Shown: positions 40,601 through 45,000 of the stretch, in pieces | How the letters are laid out: every line of letters starts with the position of its first letter | Numbering within the stretch: the first letter of the stretch is position 1 | The notes under the pieces: model-generated | Seen by the model: the letters and a program-made list of their open reading frames with translations, nothing else | The model's database searches: none | What the model was told of the DNA's origin: nothing | Made by a program: the position numbers and the translations under genes | Source: Phoronis australis | Taxonomy: Eukaryota > Phoronida > Phoronidae | Direction of reading: 5' to 3' | NCBI GenBank assembly: GCA_002633005.1 | Contig: NMRA01000687.1 | Span: 30,714 to 75,713 of the forward strand | Length of the DNA stretch: 45,000 nt

Positions 40601-43600
40601 CATGACGTTATTGGTCTTTCAGTGGTAACAACAGATGGCGTGTGGAACAAGGACCTGTTTCGTTAAAACAGTGTCATAAATTCACGTTTTTAACAAAAAT
40701 TAATGAGATGTGTTCAGACCAACTGAACTCCCTTGTAACTCTTTCCATAGTTGTAATTTATGTATTACTGTTCAAGCTGATGGTTAAAACTGTTGTAACC
40801 TTCGTTCGTGGTTTTAATGCCATTGTCAAGTCGTCAGTGTTATTGCTTTCTGATACATCCAGGGCCCGGTCTCCAATCTTTTTACTCGAAATGGAACTCG
40901 AAATTAGGTTTGGCATTTTCTACTCTACTTTTGGGCGAACTCAAGATAAGTGTCTATTATTCTATGCTCGAGTACACAATAACTTACGTAGATAATTTAT
41001 TGCCCTTAGTTCACAGTTTGTAAACCCAAAATTAAAGCAATAAGTTCGAGTTTCAACTCAAAATTTCGAGTTTTTACTCGAGTTTGTAGCACGAATATCA
41101 GGGTCTTCAAGAGCAAACTTGAACTAGAAACTCCTATGCATAAACTATAATGTATTGGAGCACAGTCTGATAACCAATTATCTTAAGTTCGCACAAAAGG
41201 AGCAGAGAAATTGCCAAAAATAGTTTTGAGTACAAAGATTAGAGACCGGGCCCTGGTTAGTACTTTGGTGCGCCATTGTTTCCAACAACAGCAGCACTAT
41301 CTACTGATTAAGTTTTGCGACTGCCATACTCAGTTACAACAGGTATAGCCTCTCACTAAACCACACTCACAGAGCATTATAGTCACATCACAGTTACAAC
41401 TTTTGAAAGTGGTTTTAAAGTGTTCAGACTGAGAATTACAAGGGTTACCTTTAAATCGGTTTTATAAGTTATAACCGCTTTGGTGTGAGTAGGGTTCAAG
41501 TTCAAGTGAAGACCTACAACAAAATTTTTGTCTGGTTTTAAAGTTACACTTTTGAAAGGAAATTTTGAATTTCTTGATCAAAATGATTTTCAACAAAAAT
41601 ATTTTTCTTTATTTTGTATACTAGGTGTCTTAAAACTCTATTCTGTCAAAACTGATTGTTTATAGCTATGTAATCAACGAATGGAAATATGACATTGGTC
41701 TCAATGATTTTGTGGGTTATTATTGAAAAATTATCATAATATTAAATTGACCATTTGTAATTAAGAGTGATGGATGACACAAATTCCAATAAACTGCTGA
41801 AAACGGCGCCTCTATGAATTAATTTTTGTGACTAATTGTTTATTTGCCAATTACTTGGCAATTAATTGAGCGATAATTTCTGCACATATATTTCTTGCCG
41901 ATACAGCCATGCCTGCTGGCCACTGTTATGTTCAGCAAACAAGAGTTTTGAGTTGATGCTATTAATAATGGTAAAGAAGTTTTATAGTTTAGCAATCTTT
42001 TGAAGCCAATAAAACAACATGATTCACAAATGTTTCTGCTACTTAATGTGTGTCTGAGGTGTCATTTTGCCAGTGAGTCATGCATCAGTTTGAACATTAA
42101 GCGTTGTGTTTGCGCAGCTCACCGCACTGTGTTGAAATAAGCTTAAAGTTTCAGGGAATTTTTAACAAAGTCAACCTTCTTTCGTGGGAGTGGGAAGATA
42201 GTGTTGAATGTATTTTCGAGACATTGCAGTGCGAGGTTTGCTTCTGTCTGCTAAAACTGCCTAGTATTGGATATCAAAGGAATTGTGGCAGCTAGGAGAC
42301 GTGATTTGGTTGTACCTAAGCTGCCATGCACGTTCCACTGTGCTGTTGCAGTCCATTTATAGCTTCTACTCCGGTCCACAGGAGGGCGCCACCACCCGAC
42401 ACCAGTCCTCCTGATGTTCCTAAACCTGCACCAAGACGATCAGAAGTCAGGACTTCCATATACGATGTGCCAGTAAACGTGATTCCAGTGGGTGAGTAAG
42501 GCCATATGTAATGTAATTCCAGTAGGTGAATAGAACCATATTTAACATGATTACAGTGGGTGAGTAGGACCATATTTAACATGATTACAGTGGGTGAGTA
42601 GGACAATATTTAACATAATTCCAGTAAATGAGTAGGACCATATTTAACATGATTCCAGTTGGTGAGTAGGACAATATTTAACATAATTCCAGTAAGTGAG
42701 TAGGACCATACTTAACATGATTCCAGTTGGTGAGTAGGACAATATTTAACATAATTCCAGTAAGTGAGGAGGACCATATTTAACATGATTCCAGTTGGTG
42801 AGCAAGACAATATTTAACATAATTCCAGTAAGTGAGTAGGACCATATTTAACAAGATTCCAGTTGGTGAGTAGGACAATATTTAACATAATTCCAGTAAG
42901 TGAGTAGGACCATATTTAACATGATTGCAGTTAGTGAGTAGGACAATGTTTAACATAATTCCAGCAAGTGAGTAGGACCATATTTAACATGATTCCAGTT
43001 GGTGAGTAGGACAATATTTAACATAATTCCAGTAAGTGAGTAGGACCATATTTAACATGATTGCAGTTGGTGAGTAGGACAATATTTAACATAATTCCAG
43101 TAAGTGAGTAGAACCATATTTAACATGATTGCAGTTGGTGAGTAGGACAATATTTAACATAATTCCAGTAAGTGAGTAGGACCATATTTAACATGATTCC
43201 AGTTGGTGAGTAGGACAATATTTAACATAATTCCAGTAAGTGAGTAGGACCATATTTAACATGATTCCAGTTGGTGAGTAGGACAATATTTAACATAATT
43301 CCAGTAAGTGAGTAAGTAGGACCATATTTAACATGATTGCAGTTGGTGAGTAGGGCAATATTTAACATAATTCCAGTAAGTGGGTAGGACCATATTTAAC
43401 ATGATTCCAGTTGGTGAGTAGGACCATATTTAATAATATTTCAGCGGGTGAGTTGGACCGTATTTAACATTTATTCCAGTTAATGAGTTTCTAAAGACTA
43501 TATTTAATATTATTCCACTGAGTGAGTAGGACCATATTTAACATTATTCTAGTGGGTGAGTAGGACCATATTTAACATTATTCTAGTTGGAGAGTAGAAC

Positions 43601-44529
43601 CATGTTTGGCCAGCTGGTGAGTTGGACCATTATTTTTAACATTTTTCCAGTGGACCATCTATAACATTATTGCGATGAGTGAGGAGGACCATACTTTCCT
43701 TTCAAATGTTTGGTTTCTTGGCTCCATTGCATGGCTGTTTGATACCAAGTAAAGAATTTTGTCTGCATTATTAATACTATGTTGCCAATGAAACGTAAGA
43801 CCAAAGATTTAGAGACAAGCGTCATGAAATTAGCATTCAAGTGCTAATTTTGTTTTTAATTACAGCAATCTCTCTTCAGTTTGGCAGAAAATAATAGCCA
43901 AAATTGCAAAATTTTCAGTTTTCACAAGAATGACTACCGATATTTATAATGCTCAAAATTTTGGTTTAGATTAATGGTAGCTTTACTAAAAAATTTGACA
44001 AATTAAGATTCCACAGATTTGCTAAATTTCGTTTACTAGAATTTTGTTTAAAATGTTTCCTGGAATTGCCTGTAGAACATGACAGTTGTCAACACAGAAC
44101 AGCATGTGATCATGAGAAATTCTTCACTGTCGAATGTGTAACCTTGCACGAAACTTCTAGGCCCAGGTCGAATTGCGTGCCTAATTCCCAGAGTATTTTT
44201 TCAATTTTAAGTGATGTGATTGATCAGTTGTGGCAGGTCGCAGGCTCTGATTGACGATGAAAGCAACAGAGTGTTATCGTACTGAAAGTTTCTAACATCA
44301 TATCTGAAACCCGAGGTCTATTTAGAGGTTCCTGTCAATAGATATTAAGATTTTAGAAATGATGGTTTATCATCACCTTCTCAAACTGGTTTTAGGAAAT
44401 CAGGTCGAAAGCGGTCTGTGTAATGTTCCTCGTAAAATGATGAATCATGTATTTTCAGACGACCAGGGAAGCCCGAAACCGTTGAAAGGCTATGTTCTTC
44501 TATCACCAAACTCCCCTTCAAGGTCACCT
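13576..44529 (+). CDS. ANKS1: ANKS1-like ankyrin/SAM/PTB adaptor protein, 5' ten coding exons (gene continues beyond the window)
   Basis: Members of this family (ANKS1A/Odin, ANKS1B) are cytoplasmic adaptors. They have N-terminal ankyrin repeats, two SAM domains and a C-terminal PTB domain, and act on Eph and EGF-family receptor signalling and trafficking. Ten exons (13576-13685, 19574-19654, 21128-21284, 27724-27798, 32932-33153, 34382-34457, 36513-36614, 39938-40100, 42352-42491, 44459-44529) all have GT-AG borders and matching phases, giving 1197 nt or 399 residues without a stop. The N-terminus [15 protein letters not shown] matches the family start. Residues about 48-79, 80-112, 117-149, 150-183, 184-215 and 216-247 form six ankyrin repeats (for example [36 protein letters not shown]); 248-277 is a degenerate seventh. 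Residues after 277 are a low-complexity linker with [17 protein letters not shown] and SIYDVP. An in-frame TAA at 13570-13572 and the ACCATGG context fix the start. The vertebrate glycine/serine-rich insert after the first helix is absent. SAM and PTB domains are not in the window. Confidence 0.93.
13686..13956. other. Start of intron 1, unique sequence
   Basis: Single-copy left flank of the tandem duplication. It ends in the G-run (about 13957-13967) where the first copy begins. Confidence 0.6.
13957..16508 (+). repeat. Tandem duplication, copy A (about 2.55 kb)
   Basis: Direct-repeat partner of 16510-18973, starting in a G-run followed by TCATGTCCATGGGCAGATCC and ending AAGAAAATTGCGCC. The copies match nearly base for base along their whole length with scattered substitutions and small indels. 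Copy A has an extra 95 bp at 16305-16399 bounded by TGGG on each side. It contains a MITE (15343-15487) and a segment (about 14330-14660) that recurs inverted at 27113-27490. A minus-strand open frame at 15724-16128 is disrupted by small indels in copy B, so it is not taken as coding. Confidence 0.85.
15343..15487. repeat. MITE-like element in copy A
   Basis: Begins GGGGCAGATCCTAGATTTT and ends CCCCCCTGTATCCGCCTATG; the ends are imperfect inverted repeats. The counterpart in copy B is at about 17881-18033, and an end fragment is at 6516-6556. GGATCCGCC-type ends like this are common in short elements of marine invertebrate genomes. Confidence 0.6.
16510..18973 (+). repeat. Tandem duplication, copy B (about 2.46 kb)
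   Basis: Second copy of 13957-16508. It starts right after an ambiguous base (N at 16509) in the same G-run context and ends AAGAAAATTGTGCCC, where it passes into unique DNA. It lacks the 95 bp present at 16305-16399 and has small insertions (for example near 18007 and 18490). Confidence 0.85.
19135..19427. mobile_element. Element with perfect 11-bp terminal inverted repeats
   Basis: CAGGGTCCTCG at 19135-19145 is mirrored by CGAGGACCCTG at 19417-19427. The interior is GC-richer than its surroundings. CAGGG ends recall hAT-type termini, but no 8-bp target-site duplication is visible and there is no transposase. Family assignment is tentative. Confidence 0.5.
19574..19654 (+). CDS. ANKS1: ANKS1-like coding exon 2 (ankyrin repeat 1)
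   Basis: Encodes [20 protein letters not shown] and onward to NGHK. The acceptor is TTGCAG and the donor AA|GTAAGT is a perfect 5' splice consensus. It enters at phase 2 and leaves at phase 2. Confidence 0.9.
20404..20432. promoter_or_regulatory. Perfect 11-bp inverted repeat with GTCACATG boxes
   Basis: GCGGTCACATG and CATGTGACCGC are separated by 7 bases. Each arm holds an E-box-like CACATG flanked by GT, similar to sites for bHLH-zip factors of the MiT/USF type. It lies in intron 2, so it could be an intronic regulatory element or a chance hairpin. Confidence 0.3.
20531..20601. repeat. CA/CGCA microsatellite
   Basis: Alternating purine-pyrimidine tract with ACGC repeats followed by a (CA)n run, about 70 bp, in intron 2. 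It is likely length-polymorphic. Confidence 0.9.
21128..21284 (+). CDS. ANKS1: ANKS1-like coding exon 3 (ankyrin repeats 1-2)
   Basis: Encodes [15 protein letters not shown], then [12 protein letters not shown] and SIAQVNEQ. The [11 protein letters not shown] block is strongly diagnostic of the ANKS1 family. The acceptor is CCCCAG and the donor CAG|GTAAGG. It leaves at phase 0. Confidence 0.95.
21285..23478. other. Intron 3, left part
   Basis: No exon found. A diverged inverted-repeat pair at about 23031-23189 (CAAGTTACCCCAGAACA mirrored by a TGTTCTAGGGTAACTCG arm) marks a decayed foldback element. The segment 22,610-22,750 (GTCCCAAATTTTAGAG to TTTTACTGTA) resembles 38,040-38,130 and looks like the end of a pogo/Tigger-like element. 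Confidence 0.5.
23479..23721. mobile_element. MITE of about 243 bp with TA target-site duplication
   Basis: The left end CGATGAAATCTCACCA and right end TGGTGAGATTTTACCG are near-perfect inverted repeats, flanked by TA on both sides. The interior contains ATGGCGGACAAGTGAAATTT. A second near-full copy is at 29697-29959, and partial copies are at about 27484-27575, 29540-29640, 30640-30725 and 31665-31770. TA duplication suggests Tc1/mariner mobilisation. Confidence 0.75.
24179..24230. repeat. Half copy of the 28852-29075 palindromic element
   Basis: GCAAACATTTTTAAGTCTG, then CACGCCACTTGTTGGCCACAT, matches the left arm of the full element at 28852-29075. The mirrored arm is missing. Confidence 0.6.
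24281..24374. repeat. Palindromic element
   Basis: TCACTTACATGGGTCC and TTTTGAGAACCAGTTT on the left are mirrored by AAACTGGTTCTCAAAA and GGACCCCTGTAAGTGA on the right, with a loop of about 20 bases. It is related to 11017-11114. Confidence 0.75.
24375..27112. other. Intron 3, right part
   Basis: AT-rich, with short open frames of no recognisable product and no phase-compatible additional ANKS1 exon. Nothing else stood out. Confidence 0.5.
27113..27580 (-). repeat. Inverted third copy of the intron 1 repeat, joined to a MITE fragment
   Basis: Positions 27113-27490 match the reverse complement of about 14225-14660 (and copy B) with an internal deletion. Shared blocks include the CCCAACTTGT hairpin, TAAGTTATAACATATTTGA and CTTTGAAGCCTGGGA. 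Positions 27484-27575 then match the right half of the 23479-23721 MITE, down to GAAATTGGTGAAATTTTACTG. The piece is a chimera of two repeat families. Confidence 0.65.
27724..27798 (+). CDS. ANKS1: ANKS1-like coding exon 4 (ankyrin repeat 3)
   Basis: Encodes [16 protein letters not shown] and continues TQTVDVLLQ. The acceptor is TTTGCAG and the donor CAG|GTAAGT is the perfect consensus. Phase 0 on both sides, so skipping it would keep frame but remove most of one ankyrin repeat. Confidence 0.94.
27799..28851. other. Intron 4, left part
   Basis: No exon found. A GC-richer stretch at about 28,260-28,500 holds a minus-strand open frame (81 codons, Lys/Arg-rich) with no recognisable domain; I do not call it a gene. 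Confidence 0.5.
28852..29075. mobile_element. Palindromic MITE of about 224 bp
   Basis: TTGTTAAGAAGTT at the left is mirrored by AACTTCTTAACGA at the right. Inner matching pairs are GCAAACATTTTAA with TTAAAATGTTTGC, and CTGTTGGCCACATCACGT with CACGTGATGTGACCAACAAG. A half copy is at 24179-24230 and a degenerate one at 36061-36166. Confidence 0.7.
29697..29959. mobile_element. MITE of about 263 bp, second copy of the 23479 family
   Basis: The left end TGGTAAAATCTCACCAATTT is mirrored by AAATTAGTGAGGTTTTACCG. TA precedes it and a mutated TG follows. The interior is alignable with 23479-23721 (GGGAGACAAGTGGAATTTT; ATGTTAGAAGCCATTGAAA). Confidence 0.7.
29960..32683. other. Intron 4, right part
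   Basis: Contains partial copies of the TA-flanked MITE family (about 30640-30725 inverted; 31665-31770, with ATGGCGGACAAGTGAAATTT). No exon was recognised. Confidence 0.5.
32684..32837. repeat. Palindromic element just upstream of exon 5
   Basis: CATAATATTCTTTATGGTG followed by TTAGGATTCCATTTC is mirrored by GAAATGGAACCCTATCGTGG followed by AAGGAATATTATG. It ends about 95 bp before exon 5 and lies close to the likely branch-point region. Confidence 0.6.
32932..33153 (+). CDS. ANKS1: ANKS1-like coding exon 5 (ankyrin repeats 3-5)
   Basis: Encodes [35 protein letters not shown] and [18 protein letters not shown]. The SPLDLAA and [12 protein letters not shown] blocks are family-typical. The acceptor is CTTCCAG and the donor ACG|GTAACG. 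Phase 0 on both sides, 74 codons. Confidence 0.95.
33335..33500. repeat. Foldback element remnant with an internal 42-bp direct repeat
   Basis: Ends related to 33710-33814 (CTGACAGTTCGTTATCTCTT; GAGTTCTTTCAAAACC). Inside, ACATGAC.TGC.GTGACAAGTCAT followed by TTGT.TAG.AATGA occurs twice in tandem at about 33396-33477. Confidence 0.55.
33710..33814. repeat. Palindromic element in intron 5
   Basis: GGGCTCGGGAAGAACTGACA, then TCATTTCTTCATAACAAG, is mirrored by CTTGTTATGAAGAAATAAC and CAGTTCTTTCGAAGCCC. Related copies are at 33335-33500 and 36203-36330. Confidence 0.7.
34382..34457 (+). CDS. ANKS1: ANKS1-like coding exon 6 (ankyrin repeat 6)
   Basis: Encodes [20 protein letters not shown] then VLLRH. 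The acceptor is TTTTCCAG; the next AG, four bases on, would break the frame. The donor CACG|GTAAGC is followed within a few bases by a GT-rich tract. It leaves at phase 1. Confidence 0.93.
34464..34490 (+). repeat. GT-rich tract directly after the exon 6 donor
   Basis: A short run of TGTG/CGTG repeats (27 bp) begins 6 bases inside intron 6. UG-rich RNA next to a 5' splice site is a known binding context for CELF and TDP-43 type factors; any role here is inferred. Confidence 0.4.
34491..36060. other. Intron 6, left part
   Basis: No exon recognised. An open frame at 35122-35418 lacks splice context and similarity. Confidence 0.5.
36061..36166. repeat. Degenerate copy of the 28852-29075 palindromic element
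   Basis: TTGCAAACATTTATAAATCA and ATTAGGTCACGTAATGTGGCC, then AGGTGGCATGCTGACC and TATAAATGTTCACAA, match both outer arms of the full element, with the centre deleted. Confidence 0.55.
36203..36330. repeat. Palindromic element in intron 6
   Basis: GGAAGAAATGACAGTTTGTTAT is mirrored by ATAACAAACTGTCATTTCTTT. Same family as 33710-33814. It lies less than 200 bp before exon 7. Confidence 0.65.
36513..36614 (+). CDS. ANKS1: ANKS1-like coding exon 7 (end of the ankyrin domain)
   Basis: Encodes [20 protein letters not shown] then [14 protein letters not shown]. This is the degenerate last repeat plus the helix that aligns with vertebrate QIAALIEDHM. The acceptor is TCTGCAG and the donor GAAG|GTAAAA. 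It enters and leaves at phase 1. Confidence 0.88.
36751..36860. repeat. Palindromic element in intron 7
   Basis: The perfect 14-bp core arms GTGATAATAAAATA and TATTTTATTATCAC (8-bp loop) are nested in outer arms TCAAAATCAGC and GCTGAATTTTGA. A (CTG)4-like stretch lies in the right arm. Confidence 0.65.
36861..39937. other. Intron 7, remainder
   Basis: A pogo/Tigger-like terminal fragment at about 38,040-38,130 (GTCCCAAATTTTATAGG to TTTACTGTAG) resembles 22,690-22,745. Otherwise no feature was recognised. Confidence 0.5.
39938..40100 (+). CDS. ANKS1: ANKS1-like coding exon 8 (linker after the ankyrin domain)
   Basis: Encodes [20 protein letters not shown], then [16 protein letters not shown] and a charged tail ending GDAEG. 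EYIAQKR aligns with the end of the vertebrate ankyrin domain; the rest is the poorly conserved linker. The acceptor is CTCACCAG and the donor AAGG|GTAAGA. It enters at phase 1 and leaves at phase 2. Confidence 0.88.
40101..42351. other. Intron 8
   Basis: About 2.25 kb. The 40859-41256 element occupies its centre; the flanks hold no recognised gene. Confidence 0.6.
40859..41256. mobile_element. Long-TIR MITE of about 398 bp
   Basis: CCAGGGCCCGGTCTC at 40859-40873 is the exact reverse complement of GAGACCGGGCCCTGG at 41242-41256. Weaker inverted homology continues inward (AATCTTTTTACTCGAAA with TTGAGTACAAAGATT; GGCATTTTCTACTCTACTTT with AGAGAAATTGCC). There is no transposase. Ends rich in GGGCCCGGTCTC recur in short elements of several marine invertebrates, but I cannot assign a superfamily. 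Confidence 0.75.
42352..42491 (+). CDS. ANKS1: ANKS1-like coding exon 9 (proline-rich segment with YDVP)
   Basis: Encodes [30 protein letters not shown] and [18 protein letters not shown] fits a class II SH3 ligand (PxxPxR), and YDVP fits a phosphotyrosine site for Crk/Nck-type SH2 domains. The acceptor is GTTGCAG and the donor GTGG|GTGAGT. It enters at phase 2 and leaves at phase 1. The last dozen bases of this exon form the first unit of the satellite that follows, so reading through the donor gives only G-E-stop. Confidence 0.9.
42478..43692 (+). repeat. 34-bp minisatellite seeded by the exon 9/intron 9 junction (about 35 units)
   Basis: The consensus unit is GTGAGTAGGACCATATT plus TAACATGATTCCAGTTG. 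The first unit overlaps coding exon 9 (GTGATTCCAGTGG|GTGAGTAAGG). Units alternate in the centre between an A form (CCATATT, ATGATTCCAGTTG) and a B form (CAATATT, ATAATTCCAGTAA), giving 68-bp dimers from about 42,595 to 43,415. Edge units are monomeric and more diverged. Nearly every unit carries GTGAGT, and B units overlap it with GTAAGT. A minus-strand open frame across the left part is a translation of the repeat, not a gene. Confidence 0.95.
43693..44458. other. Intron 9, remainder
   Basis: AT-rich DNA with no recognised exon between the minisatellite and exon 10. Confidence 0.6.
44459..44529 (+). CDS. ANKS1: ANKS1-like coding exon 10 (linker)
   Basis: Encodes [20 protein letters not shown] then SRSP, a serine/proline-rich linker with several SP sites. 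The acceptor is TTTTCAG and the donor CCT|GTAAGT. It enters at phase 1 and ends at phase 0. The sequence is too diverged to assign by family similarity; splice borders and phase support it. Confidence 0.8.
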
Positions 44530-45000
44530 GTAAGTAGTCTTTGTTAATTAGGATAATTATCCAAAGTTAATTTCATTTTTAAGAACTATATGTAGCGTTT
44601 TCCCAACAATTCCAAAGACTGAGGTCCAGATGATGGACCAAAGACTGCAGAGAGTGCTTAACCAGATTGATATCTGCGCTGTCCATCTATAGTTGAAACT
44701 GAATTGGAAATATTTGTTATGGACTTTTCCATGAAGTATTTTGATCATGTAGGTTGGGTTTCATACTTAATGTCGTTTTTAGTCAACAATTAGCAACTTG
44801 TATACAGTCAATGGAGAGAAACCAAAATGTTTGTGTGCAAAACCAACTTATGGATGTCTTGGCAAAGATCGCGTTATGGTGGCTATAAATCTGCCCTCCA
44901 TTGTTTTAAAATTGGTCTCAAATTGTTCCGTAGTCATACTGAAAGAACCGACAGTCTGTTATTTCTCGAGATCTGGCCCCAATAGTTGATTTGTCACGAC
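44530..45000. other. Start of intron 10
   Basis: No further exon was recognised before the window ends. The SAM and PTB exons expected in the family lie beyond. Confidence 0.6.

Noticed and set aside
42316-42606. 96-codon minus-strand open frame at the start of the minisatellite
   Set aside because: It is a translation of the 34-bp repeat plus the antisense of exon 9.
42478-43692. CRISPR-like array (regular 34-bp periodicity)
   Set aside because: Units are directly tandem with no unique spacers, in an animal gene intron; it is a minisatellite.

Overview
This is eukaryotic, metazoan genomic DNA. It is AT-rich, with multi-exon genes, GT-AG introns of 1.2-6.4 kb in the main gene, and many short non-autonomous transposon relics (MITEs and foldback elements). 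It carries no bacterial, phage or plasmid signature. The two genes I recognise are animal genes. The intron sizes, MITE density and two near-identical 2.5-kb segments suggest a polymorphic invertebrate, plausibly a marine one such as an invertebrate deuterostome. The sequence alone does not fix the phylum.

Layout. (1) Positions 1-9300 are mostly non-coding. They hold a degenerate tRNA-like sequence (159-225), three phase-compatible candidate exons of an unidentified membrane protein (435-1171) and a second, minus-strand tRNA-like sequence (6061-6127). (2) Positions 9316-10119, minus strand, are the main exon of a TMEM86/YhhN-type lysoplasmalogenase; its short 5' coding exon is not securely located. 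(3) Positions 10140-13500 are the interval between two divergent genes, with two palindromic elements and a perfect cAMP-response element near the right end. (4) From 13576 to beyond the window, plus strand, lies an ANKS1-type gene (Odin/ANKS1A/ANKS1B family). Ten coding exons are visible and encode the first 399 residues: a conserved MGKE start, about six ankyrin repeats plus a degenerate last one, then a proline-rich linker with a YDVP motif. The SAM and PTB domains expected of the family must lie to the right of the window.

The ANKS1 introns carry most of the unusual structure. Intron 1 contains a 2.5-kb direct tandem duplication whose internal junction is an ambiguous base in a G-run, so an allelic misassembly is possible. 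Introns 2-8 hold several families of inverted-repeat elements, some present as multiple copies. Intron 9 begins with a minisatellite of about 1.2 kb with a 34-bp unit. The first unit of that array is the exon 9/intron 9 junction itself, so dozens of 5' splice-site look-alikes follow the real one directly, and the centre of the array is organised as 68-bp dimers.

The two recognised genes have no known shared pathway: one is a membrane ether-lipid hydrolase and the other a receptor-tyrosine-kinase adaptor. I found no multi-gene system. The most original signal is the splice-junction-derived satellite at 42478-43692.
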